Positions 53,482 through 61,704 of a DNA stretch of 64,000 nucleotides are shown here, piece by piece. The position numbers and the translations under genes are program-made. The notes below the pieces were generated by a model. It was not told the DNA's origin. It worked only from the letters and a program-made list of their open reading frames with translations, and made no database searches. This DNA is from Virgibacillus halotolerans (GTDB lineage: Bacteria > Bacillota > Bacilli > Bacillales > Amphibacillaceae), in NCBI RefSeq assembly GCF_016908515.1, contig NZ_JAFBEA010000004.1:265718-329717 (forward strand). The letters run 5' to 3'. Position 1 is the first letter of the stretch. Each line of letters begins with the position of its first letter.

Positions 53482-54879
53482 ATGCGTACATTAAAAGAAC
53501 AATTCGAGAAAGAAGATGGGGTTACATTTCCAGGTAAAACATTTATAGATGAACTGTTAAAACCTATATTCTATGACCAAAAGGAACATTTATTTGACGC
53601 GATGTTTATGATCCATAAAGCGCACACTACTATGTTAGGAGAACAAGGAATTCTAACGGAAGAAGAAACGAGTCAAATACTAGCTGGTGTAGATTATGTG
53701 GAAAAACTTGATCGGAAAGACATTGAGTATTCGGCCGCATATGAGGATTTGTTTTTCCTTATAGAATCTCAAATTGGTGATAAAATTGGCGATGATTTGG
53801 CTGGAAAAATGCACATCGCTAAAAGTAGAAATGATATGGGAGAGGCAATGTATCGAATTGTCTTGAGAGGGTATTTAAATGACGCAATTAAAAATGCTGA
53901 GCAACTGGCCGAAGCTATCCTTTATCAAGCTGAAAATCATGTGCATTCGATCATGCCCGCCCATACCCATACACAACCTGCACAACCAACGACATTCGGG
54001 CATTATTTAGTCGCCATCTATGACAATTTACAACGAGATATTCATCGATTAAAGCAGTCTTACCATACCGTCAATCAATCACCCATGGGTGCCGCAGCAA
54101 TAACAACAACAGGCTTTCCTATTAATCGGGAACGCATGGTAGAATTACTTGGTTTTGATGGATTGATAGAAAACGCTTATGATGCCATCGGGGCTGGAGA
54201 TTATTTAATAGAATCTGCACAATCCCTCATTAGCTTAATGACAAACATAGGACGTTGGCTTCAGGAGTTTTTGCGAATGACTTCAAAGGAAGTAGGATTA
54301 ATTAAAGTCTCTGATGCTTACGTTCAAATAAGCAGTATTATGCCCCAAAAAAGGAACCCTGTATCTATCGAGCATTCCCGTGCAATTGCCAGTAGTGCAT
54401 CAGCCGAAGGGATGGCCGTCATTCACATGATTCATAACACCCCTTATGGGGATATCAATGATACTGAAGACGATTTACAACCCCATTTGTATGCAGGATA
54501 CAGAAAGGGCATTCGTGTATTGCGGTTAATGCGCGCAGTAATTTTGACAATGAGTTTCAATAAAGAGCGCGCCTACCAGCAAGCAAGAGAAAACATGATT
54601 ACCATTACTGAACTTGCCGATGTATTAGCACGTGACTACAACATATCATTCAGAAAAGCACATCAAAAAGCAAGTGTTGTCGCCACGAAGGCTGATCAAG
54701 AAAACAAGCAACTCTATGAAATAAGTTTACATGAAATAAATGATTGGTTAGGTGATGTAGATTTAACTGCCAAGGACTGGCAGGAAATTATAGATCCCAC
54801 CTATTTTGTGGAAAGAAGAAGTATTACTGGAGGCCCTAACCCTGAAGTAGTAAAGAAAATGATTCAAAAGAGAAAATGA
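53482..54879 (+). CDS. Argininosuccinate lyase-like C-N lyase
   Basis: A 465-residue member of the fumarase/aspartase superfamily nearest to argininosuccinate lyase. Signature regions: GKMHIAKSRNDMGEAMYRI (binding Ser-Arg-Asn), AHTHTQPAQPTTFGHYL (where ArgH has T-H-L-Q-x-A-Q-P; Thr-His kept) and the mobile catalytic loop SSIMPQKRNPVSIEHSR. The C-terminal half is helical. There is no argG or other arginine gene nearby. It is the last gene in a ROK-controlled operon with an importer, so it likely cleaves an imported N-substituted amino acid or related compound, releasing fumarate or similar. Relatives include EDDS lyase. The substrate is unknown. Confidence 0.82.
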   Translation: MRTLKEQFEKEDGVTFPGKTFIDELLKPIFYDQKEHLFDAMFMIHKAHTTMLGEQGILTEEETSQILAGVDYVEKLDRKDIEYSAAYEDLFFLIESQIGDKIGDDLAGKMHIAKSRNDMGEAMYRIVLRGYLNDAIKNAEQLAEAILYQAENHVHSIMPAHTHTQPAQPTTFGHYLVAIYDNLQRDIHRLKQSYHTVNQSPMGAAAITTTGFPINRERMVELLGFDGLIENAYDAIGAGDYLIESAQSLISLMTNIGRWLQEFLRMTSKEVGLIKVSDAYVQISSIMPQKRNPVSIEHSRAIASSASAEGMAVIHMIHNTPYGDINDTEDDLQPHLYAGYRKGIRVLRLMRAVILTMSFNKERAYQQARENMITITELADVLARDYNISFRKAHQKASVVATKADQENKQLYEISLHEINDWLGDVDLTAKDWQEIIDPTYFVERRSITGGPNPEVVKKMIQKRK

Positions 54880-54884
54880 TATGG

Positions 54885-54925
54885 ATGCCTGTGGCTGATA
54901 AGCAATTCACAGGCATTCCTTCTGA
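54885..54925 (+). terminator. Terminator of the ROK/ABC/lyase operon
   Basis: ATGCCTGTG (54885-54893) pairs with CACAGGCAT (54908-54916), followed by TCCTTCTG, just after the lyase stop. Confidence 0.75.
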
Positions 54926-54930
54926 TTAAA

Positions 54931-54990
54931 TAAAAAAGCTATCTCGGAAAGTCACTTCTAATGACCTTACGAGATAGCTCTATTTTATTT
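54931..54990 (-). terminator. Terminator of the second tasA gene
   Basis: AGCTATCTCG (54937-54946) pairs with CGAGATAGCT (54970-54979), extended inside by AAGTCA/TGACCTT, giving a stem of about 17 bp; TTTTTTATTTA follows on minus. Confidence 0.88.
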
Positions 54991-54994
54991 TTAT

Positions 54995-55585
54995 TTACTT
55001 ATCATTCCCTGCCGCTTGTACCGCCGTAAATGTCCATTCCAATTCTAGTGAATCACCTTGGAATTGGTTTTGATCTTCATCATTGTCAAGGAAGTTAAAT
55101 TTCACAACCAGGTCATCTGCAGCTTCTCCTGCTGGCAAACCTTTTTCACCCATCATTGGATAAAACACATGCTCATTCACCGCTTCTGGAGTCATTTCTT
55201 TCAACTCTTTCAGCGTGGTCTCGTAAATCACTTCATCCATCTTGTCTGCATTATATAAAAATTCTACCTGAATATGCTCTCCGAAATCATCCGTGTTATC
55301 ACCATTGGCATCCGTGACATTGTAATTCGTGTCCAGGGTTACTTTTTCAATATCCAAGGATCCACCGTTCCCTAGCTCGAAATCGCGTGTGATGGAATCA
55401 CCTGGTTGCAACTCACCCACATCAATAATGGTTGTGGGATTAACGGAAAGATCCAGCGTTCCCGCAGCAAATGTATTGTTCGTTGTTTCACTGGAACTGA
55501 AATAAGCGTACGTTCCTCCACCAATTAGTGCTAACCCCAGTGCCGCTGACATGACGCCCATACCGATTTGTTTTTTAATACCCAT
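54995..55585 (-). CDS. tasA: TasA/camelysin (CalY) family fibre protein, copy B
   Basis: A 196-residue protein identical to copy A (44392) except Ile for Val in GDS(I/V)TR and Glu for Lys in FG(E/K)HIQ. By my count the genes differ at about 26 of 591 bases, nearly all synonymous, with long identical blocks in the first quarter of the gene. It is the last gene of the tapA-like/sipW/tasA operon, 34 bases after sipW, behind AAAGGAGG. TasA assembles into matrix fibres after SipW cleavage. A strong terminator follows. Confidence 0.95.
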   Translation of the reverse strand: MGIKKQIGMGVMSAALGLALIGGGTYAYFSSSETTNNTFAAGTLDLSVNPTTIIDVGELQPGDSITRDFELGNGGSLDIEKVTLDTNYNVTDANGDNTDDFGEHIQVEFLYNADKMDEVIYETTLKELKEMTPEAVNEHVFYPMMGEKGLPAGEAADDLVVKFNFLDNDEDQNQFQGDSLELEWTFTAVQAAGNDK

Positions 55586-55619
55586 TTTTAAATTCCTCCT
55601 TTAGATTTTAAATGCTTAT

Positions 55620-56186
55620 TTATTTTGTATCCGTATTCACTTCTTTTTTCACAGGATCAATTTTCCGGAGTGCGCGCCAGATCGTAACCCCAGCATAAAT
55701 AATCAGGAAAACACCTGGGATAACAAGGAGTAATGCAGCACCTTCGCTTGAATTGGCAAAGTTCATCACATAGCCAACATAGGGAATTGTAAACCCTGTA
55801 TAGGTTCCGATAATATTTGCTGCGTTTACCGGGTCCCGATCTGCTGCGTCATTGGCATCTCCCTTGGTTATATACTGATTTCCTGAATCATTCACTTCGG
55901 TGATTCTATGTGTAATCAGGATATCTTCCTCCGTTTGGAATGTAATGACATCGCCTTTTTTAAAGCCGGTTGGATTCTCGACAGCTTTAATCGAGATAAT
56001 CGAGCCGGTGTGGATGTCTGGCTCCATTGATCCGGACAATACAGTTTTTAATTGATAACCGAATAGACTCGCTTCCCCACCTGAAGCCTTCGTTGAGATG
56101 ACAAGGAATAAGGTCAGTATCAGCACAATAAATAATACGGTTGTGATGAGATTACTCAATACTTTTAACACATGCTTTCCATTCAT
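55620..56186 (-). CDS. sipW: Signal peptidase I, SipW type
   Basis: A 188-residue ER-type signal peptidase. One N-terminal helix (about 8-30), the catalytic Ser in TVLSGSMEPDIHTGSII, then DVITFQTEEDILITHRI where His replaces the usual bacterial Lys, the hallmark of SipW/archaeal-type enzymes. It continues with YITKGDANDAADRDPV and has a C-terminal membrane helix (about 148-168). It processes TasA and the TapA-like protein. AGGAGG precedes the ATG. It sits between the TapA-like and tasA genes, as in the B. subtilis tapA-sipW-tasA operon. Confidence 0.95.
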   Translation of the reverse strand: MNGKHVLKVLSNLITTVLFIVLILTLFLVISTKASGGEASLFGYQLKTVLSGSMEPDIHTGSIISIKAVENPTGFKKGDVITFQTEEDILITHRITEVNDSGNQYITKGDANDAADRDPVNAANIIGTYTGFTIPYVGYVMNFANSSEGAALLLVIPGVFLIIYAGVTIWRALRKIDPVKKEVNTDTK

Positions 56187-56233
56187 CTGTGTCTACCTCC
56201 TGTCCATACAAGGCGCTTCCTTCAAGTTGTTTA

Positions 56234-56746
56234 TCATTCTTCTTCTTCTTCTGCGTCATGATCTGCTTCCTCATCGTCACCATCAGACTCTTTCTCCGCT
56301 TTCTCTGCTTCTGTCTCTTCCTTTGAATCAGATGTTTCTGATTTTGTCTTTGCTTCCTTCTTGTTTTCGCTGTCTTCTACTGCCTCATCGTCTCCTTGTG
56401 ATTCAGAAGCTGCTTCGTCCTTTTGTTCCGCTTCTTCTTCTTCTGCTTGATCTTGTTGTTCTTTATCACTGTCCGTGTCACTGTTCTCCGATTTTCCATT
56501 GTCTGAATCCTTATCATCTGCTTGATCATCTTGTTCTTCATCGTCTTCCGATTCTGCGTCTTCATCATCAAATGATGCAGCCATTGAAATACTGCCATCT
56601 GCCGTGGTTGTGTCTGTAAAATACGCGGTTGTCGGTGTCGCCGCCTGGGAGACAATGAAAAATAGCAGGTAACAGGTGGTGAATATTCGAAACAAGATAT
56701 GTCTTTTGTTGTTATGGTGCTTTTTTGTTTGGTAGCAACGTCTCAA
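56234..56746 (-). CDS. TapA-like acidic secreted protein (putative TasA fibre partner)
   Basis: A 170-residue protein. TTG at 56746 (MRRCYQTKKHHNNKRHILF) is chosen because AAGGAG lies 7 bases upstream; the open frame to 56839 overlaps the protease gene. A basic N terminus and one hydrophobic segment lead to the SipW-type site TPTTAYFTDTTTADGSISM. The rest (about 65-170) is almost wholly Asp, Glu, Ser and Lys and likely disordered. TapA of B. subtilis has the same position and a similar N-terminal plan and acidic tail, but its globular middle domain is missing here. So this may be a minimal fibre anchor or nucleator. Confidence 0.7.
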   Translation of the reverse strand: MRRCYQTKKHHNNKRHILFRIFTTCYLLFFIVSQAATPTTAYFTDTTTADGSISMAASFDDEDAESEDDEEQDDQADDKDSDNGKSENSDTDSDKEQQDQAEEEEAEQKDEAASESQGDDEAVEDSENKKEAKTKSETSDSKEETEAEKAEKESDGDDEEADHDAEEEEE

Positions 56747-56822
56747 GTTACCGCTCCTTCCAGTCTTCGTTTGTATGTTTCCTCGGAACAGCACCATGCT
56801 GTTTCCGGGAATTTTCAAAGCT

Positions 56823-59800
56823 TTATTGCCATTCTTCAATCAAATAATCTGCGTATTCATGCAGTGTTTTTGCGGCTTTTTCCGAGATTATTTCTTTATC
56901 CTGTTGCACGTCTAGCAACTGTTTAAAGCTGTTCATATGTTTAGCGGCCTTATCGTTTTTCCCGCTGTCCGCATAATGACTGATAGTTGTCAATTGCATG
57001 TCCAACATATGCGCTGCCTCTTCATTGGTGACTTCACCATCTTCCGCGTACTGTTTGACCAGCTTTTGCATTTGGCCAATACTTGCCTCCTGCTCGATGG
57101 TTACCTTCTCCGTTGTTTCGTGTCCGCCTAGGTCAACCACTTTGAATTCAAATTCATTTTTCCCGAGTTCTAATTCGAGTTCAATGTCGTTGACCGTTTC
57201 ATTAAATCCGTTCATGCCATACGGCTCAGTTTGTTCGTGTTTATACACCTCGCTATCATCGACATACAGCTTAATTTCGTCAAAATTATCGGTGATGGCT
57301 GCATCCACTTTGATCGTATCCGCGTCCGTTTTCTCATCCACTTTTACTTTCAGTGTTGCTTTTTCTGAATCGACAAAGTATCTGCGACCGATTTCTGCCT
57401 CGTTACCAGCATTGTCGACTGCTTTGATATGGTGGAAAAAGTACCCATCTTCATCATGTGTCAGTGTATACGTAAAATCGTAACGATCTTTTGCTTCGTT
57501 ATAAACGAGGTCTGCTTGTTCCCCATCGATCGTTACTTCTTTGACAGCCGATTTGTCGGTTACATAGCCTGAGAATACTACTTCTCTAGCTGATTCAACA
57601 CCTAAAAATTCTGGTGTTTTCAGGTGCAAATCCGGTGCAGTTTCGTCTGTTGCCTCGGTTGCATCTTCCTCTGTTTTATTTCCGGCATAATCAACCGCTA
57701 TGACGGTTAATGTTTGGTCTGGCTTTAACTTTTTCGATAATTGGTGTTCGGTTACGTCTTCTGCATAAGGTTCATCAAGAATAGACTTCCCATCGATTTG
57801 TACGTCCCAATAAGCGAGCCCGCTTCCACCTTTGTTATCTGCTGCGTCGACTGTAACTTTTTGTTCTTTTTCATCAAAATCCGCTTCTAAATCCGGTGCA
57901 GTTGTATCGAGTACAACTGGCATATCAAAGGATTGCCAGTTGGCACCTTCGTAATCAATGACCGATTCAACCTGCAAGTAATATTTTCCTTCCGGTGCTT
58001 GTTCCCCTTTGATCTTACCATCCCAGGCACGGGAGGAAGATAGAGAATACATTGGTCCCTGTCCACCATCATAGTAGCTCTTATTGATATGGGATTCAGT
58101 TGTAATCGTGCGTACCTTTTCCTTGTTTTCATCTAATACGTTAAATTTCACTTCCTTCGCATTTCTTAAAAAGGAAAGAATCATTAATGCATCATCTTGA
58201 ACGCCATCCCCGTCTGGTGAGAAGGCAATTTTCTCCGGATCGATTTCTCCTGTTTGGATGTCTTCACCAAGAAAATCATATTGCATGGCACCATCCTCAT
58301 CTTCCCCTGCAGACGTGACAACACCTGTCATACCATAATAGGTATCTGCATCCCATAAAGGATTATCCAAGATTGGAGCACGATCCCAGTCACCTTTAAA
58401 TCCAACATAGGGTACATGTAATTCCGGATTCGTGTCTTTTGGATCTGTTAATGTGACAAAACCTTCCAACCAATAGCCATTCGTAAACTGTTCGGTTAGT
58501 GCTTCGTCCGCTTCACTGACATCAACCGTAACTGTAACGGTTGTCGTGCCACCTGCAGGTACTTCGACCGTACTTACAGCTTCCCCGTTCACGGTAGCCA
58601 TCTCGTCCAGATTCATGGCACCGAATTCGTTTGGTGCAACCAATACATCGTCCCCATTTTGTACGGGTTGGTCCGTCTGTGCATTTGCTTTTACATCATA
58701 GGTAACTGCTTCATCGGTATAGTTCTCGGCAGTCAGCTCAAAGGTGGCTTCATTGTCTGTGATTTCTTTAAGCGCTACTTTCGCTTCGTTCGTTTCTGCT
58801 TCCGTAACGATTACCGGTGTTGATAAGGCTTTATGAAGCTGCATCAAGCCCGCACCTTGTCGACGTGGTGACACAAATGCGTCATCCATTTCCACTAATT
58901 TTCCGGTGTTCATCATAATATTTTTCGCCTGGTTAACACGGTCCGCATTTTCCAATCCAAATTCCTCATCAACATACTGGAGAACGAGTGCGCCGCCACC
59001 TGCAACGTGTGGTGCTGCCATGGATGTACCGCTCATCAAGCCGTATTCATCATCGTTTAGCGTTGATAAAATTTGTCCGCCCGGTGCTGTGATTTCCGGT
59101 TTGAAATCCAAGTTCGGGGTCAGCCCCCAAGAAGAGAAATCACTCATGCTCCCTGCGTCTGGATTATCAATCGTTGCAGATTCACCTGTGAAATCCAATG
59201 TGACTTTCTTGCCGTCTTTCAGTGCTTCTGCAAGCTTGTCGCCATCATTTTTCAGCATGAACAGCTGTGGGATTTCGATTTCATCTTCGGTAGCCATGTT
59301 GATAATACCATCTTCATTATTGTAAATAATCACACCTTCTGCGCCAGCATCCTGGGCATTGATTGCCTTTTCCGTAAATGCATTTTCTCCCCGCTGTACA
59401 AGGGCGTATTTACCTTTTACGTCTTTATCTGCAAAATCCTCCGGTAGGCCAAGCCCTGCTTCAACCACATCAAAGGAAGTTTGTACATAATCGGAAGGAT
59501 CGGTATTTCCTGCAGACAGGAATGGTGCATTGCCTTTTTCCTCATCGATTGTATATTCCACGGCCTCCACTTCAATGTTCGTATTTTCAAATGAAGCGAC
59601 CTGTAGAGAGTCATACGCCAGACCCGGGGAACCGCTTACACCATAATCCGGATTGGACGTCAATGGATAATAAAATCCATCTCCAAATAATGCAGAGTTC
59701 CCTGCTGAAATCGACATGAGGACACCATTGTCCACTGCACGTGTCACTGCTTGTTGTTCTGGTGACGTCTCATCCACAAATCCAGCTGGAGAGCCTAGAC

Positions 59801-60755
59801 TCATGTTCAATGCATCTACACCAAGTTTAATTGCATCATCGATCGCTTTAATGTAGACATCCCCATAGGTGGATTGCATTTCCGGGTCATTTCCGAAAAC
59901 TTTTAAAGCGTAAAGCTGTGCTTCCGGTGCAATTCCCATGATACCGCCGTCGTCCTCATCTCCATTGGCACCCACTGTTCCGGCAACATGCATGCCGTGC
60001 ATCGAAGCGCCTTGAGCAATGTCGCGGATTTCGTCATTTTCATCCATATAGTTATAGCCGTAAGGGACTTTGTCTGAATAGAAATCACCAGGCAAGTCCT
60101 GCTCATCAATTGTCTTTTCGATAGAGGACTTGGAATGTGCTGCCTCTGTACCGTCAGAAAGTACCATGTCACGGTGCCCTGCATCGATGCCGGTATCAAT
60201 AATACCAACTGTCATGCCTTCCCCTTTGTAGCCATAATCACGCCATGTTTTCTGTGCTTCGACCAATTCTTTACTATATTTCATTTCCGGTTTAACCTTC
60301 GGCTGTTCGTACTCATTTACGATGTGCACTGTTTTTACATCGGGGTTTTTCCTAATCAGCTCCAGGTCTCCCTGATTTACTTCGGCACTAAAGCCATTGA
60401 CGACTGCTGTAAATTCTTGTAAGTATGTAGCTTCTATCTTATCCGTTTTCATTTTCTTCTTGACGGATTGCTGTTTTGCTTTTGCTGCCTTTTCCAGTTG
60501 CTGCTTTTCGTTTTCTTTCAGACTATGAAACATCACCCCTTTTTTTGTAGCTTTTTCTATCGGTGCTGCTTCTTCCATCTCAACAATGATCCTGACTTCT
60601 TTATCGGGATCTTCGGTTTCCCCCAGTTTTTCAGTGGTAGGCTTCTTCTGTACTTCCTTATCAAATGTCTTTCCCGTTGTGCTCGCACTGGCGTATGAGA
60701 AGTTACCTACGGCTAGTAAAATTGCGAGCAACAATACTGCAATTCGTTTTAACAT
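56823..60755 (-). CDS. Vpr-like S8 serine protease with FIMAH domain
   Basis: A large secreted subtilase of 1310 residues. Signal peptide 1-25; I9 propeptide about 52-148; S8 domain about 175-600 with Asp187 (GIIDTGID), His256 (HGMHVAGT), Asn353 (SAGNSA) and Ser578 (GTSMAAPH). A PA domain is inserted at about 420-515 (ALVQRGENAFTEKA). Fn3/DUF1034-like and Ig-like modules fill about 650-1220, including a FSPDGDGVQDD block. The C terminus is a FIMAH-type helical domain (HMNSFKQLLD). It resembles B. subtilis Vpr with extra C-terminal modules. It ends 76 bases before the TapA-like gene with no obvious terminator, so read-through into the matrix operon is possible. Confidence 0.93.
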   Translation of the reverse strand: MLKRIAVLLLAILLAVGNFSYASASTTGKTFDKEVQKKPTTEKLGETEDPDKEVRIIVEMEEAAPIEKATKKGVMFHSLKENEKQQLEKAAKAKQQSVKKKMKTDKIEATYLQEFTAVVNGFSAEVNQGDLELIRKNPDVKTVHIVNEYEQPKVKPEMKYSKELVEAQKTWRDYGYKGEGMTVGIIDTGIDAGHRDMVLSDGTEAAHSKSSIEKTIDEQDLPGDFYSDKVPYGYNYMDENDEIRDIAQGASMHGMHVAGTVGANGDEDDGGIMGIAPEAQLYALKVFGNDPEMQSTYGDVYIKAIDDAIKLGVDALNMSLGSPAGFVDETSPEQQAVTRAVDNGVLMSISAGNSALFGDGFYYPLTSNPDYGVSGSPGLAYDSLQVASFENTNIEVEAVEYTIDEEKGNAPFLSAGNTDPSDYVQTSFDVVEAGLGLPEDFADKDVKGKYALVQRGENAFTEKAINAQDAGAEGVIIYNNEDGIINMATEDEIEIPQLFMLKNDGDKLAEALKDGKKVTLDFTGESATIDNPDAGSMSDFSSWGLTPNLDFKPEITAPGGQILSTLNDDEYGLMSGTSMAAPHVAGGGALVLQYVDEEFGLENADRVNQAKNIMMNTGKLVEMDDAFVSPRRQGAGLMQLHKALSTPVIVTEAETNEAKVALKEITDNEATFELTAENYTDEAVTYDVKANAQTDQPVQNGDDVLVAPNEFGAMNLDEMATVNGEAVSTVEVPAGGTTTVTVTVDVSEADEALTEQFTNGYWLEGFVTLTDPKDTNPELHVPYVGFKGDWDRAPILDNPLWDADTYYGMTGVVTSAGEDEDGAMQYDFLGEDIQTGEIDPEKIAFSPDGDGVQDDALMILSFLRNAKEVKFNVLDENKEKVRTITTESHINKSYYDGGQGPMYSLSSSRAWDGKIKGEQAPEGKYYLQVESVIDYEGANWQSFDMPVVLDTTAPDLEADFDEKEQKVTVDAADNKGGSGLAYWDVQIDGKSILDEPYAEDVTEHQLSKKLKPDQTLTVIAVDYAGNKTEEDATEATDETAPDLHLKTPEFLGVESAREVVFSGYVTDKSAVKEVTIDGEQADLVYNEAKDRYDFTYTLTHDEDGYFFHHIKAVDNAGNEAEIGRRYFVDSEKATLKVKVDEKTDADTIKVDAAITDNFDEIKLYVDDSEVYKHEQTEPYGMNGFNETVNDIELELELGKNEFEFKVVDLGGHETTEKVTIEQEASIGQMQKLVKQYAEDGEVTNEEAAHMLDMQLTTISHYADSGKNDKAAKHMNSFKQLLDVQQDKEIISEKAAKTLHEYADYLIEEWQ

Positions 60756-60985
60756 TAAAATCCCCCTTATACGATTGTCAGATACCTTCAGCCTCTCTAC
60801 TCCTCCCTATTAATACATCGAGACTCAATATTCTGTTATATTTTAATAGTATATAAATTTGATAGAATCGACCAGTGCCTATAGACATGGGAATATAGGC
60901 ATGTTTGATGGAGAAATTTAGGTATTTAAGATCATTTGGTACATAGGTGGTTTTGAGGGTGGAAGGTGATAGAGAGATTCCAATT

Positions 60986-61026
60986 AAAAAAACTAGACTT
61001 CTCCAATGGAGGGTCTAGTTTTTTCA
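60986..61026. terminator. Bidirectional terminator after the Yip1-like gene
   Basis: AAAAACTAGAC pairs with GTCTAGTTTTT and an inner CTCC/GGAG extends it (60986-61024). T-runs flank both sides; it lies 21 bases beyond the minus-strand stop. Confidence 0.85.
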
Positions 61027-61046
61027 ATGCTTGTTTCCTGTTATTG

Positions 61047-61679
61047 TTACATCATTAATCCTGGAATTAACGCGACGATAATAAGTCCAACCGCAAGGAT
61101 CATAATAAAACCAGCAATCAGGATGGTTAAAAATCCTTTCCAATTAGATATTTTATGGGCGGCACCAATGGCTTGTGACGCGATAAAAATTGACCAGATC
61201 GTTATGAGCAATCCGATCATTGTTGCGAATGCATTCAACAATATCATCGGTGCGGATAATGGCGGTGTTATCGACGTGAATAGATCCCCACCAAAAATGA
61301 TTGCTGACAACGGCCAGGATATGACCATTCCAACAACGACTGGAATCATGCACCATGCATAGGCACGACTGATGTCCAGCCAACTCCCCTGTCCCCGAAA
61401 GAGCTTCCCTATCCAAAAGACGAGTGTACTCATTATGGCCCAGGACGCTGCACCAAAGAGAATTCCACGAATCAAACTCATAACAATAATATGTGAGAGT
61501 GAACTGAAATCACCAGCCCCCATATTAAGGGAAAAATTCAATGCCGTATCTAAACCTGCCAAATAAATAAGCAATATGACCATGCCTGTATTTTTTTGCT
61601 GAATAGCTGTTTCGATGGTAGCTCTGGGATGTAGCCAGATACTGAGCCACGGACTTTTGTTTGTTCTATTATCTGTCAT
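61047..61679 (-). CDS. Yip1-domain family membrane protein
   Basis: A 210-residue protein with about five or six predicted helices. The N terminus PWLSIWLHPRATIETAIQQK is the characteristic amphipathic start (W-x-x-x-x-P-x-x-T-x-x-x-I) of bacterial Yip1 proteins, followed by GSWLDISRAYAWCMIPVVVG. Function in bacteria is unknown. AAAGGAGC precedes the ATG. It starts 25 bases after the TagO paralogue gene on the same strand, so they form an operon. A link to WTA precursor handling is only positional. Confidence 0.8.
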   Translation of the reverse strand: MTDNRTNKSPWLSIWLHPRATIETAIQQKNTGMVILLIYLAGLDTALNFSLNMGAGDFSSLSHIIVMSLIRGILFGAASWAIMSTLVFWIGKLFRGQGSWLDISRAYAWCMIPVVVGMVISWPLSAIIFGGDLFTSITPPLSAPMILLNAFATMIGLLITIWSIFIASQAIGAAHKISNWKGFLTILIAGFIMILAVGLIIVALIPGLMM

Positions 61680-61704
61680 CAGACTTGTGCTCCTTTGTTG
61701 TCTC

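Noticed and set aside
53482..54879. Calling the lyase a biosynthetic ArgH
   Set aside because: No arginine genes are nearby, conserved blocks deviate, and the operon is an importer under a ROK regulator.
56098..56619. 173-codon plus-strand frame opposite sipW and the tapA-like gene
   Set aside because: It is the antisense of the Asp/Glu/Ser-rich tail (Leu/Pro/His-rich reading) and overlaps two well-supported genes.
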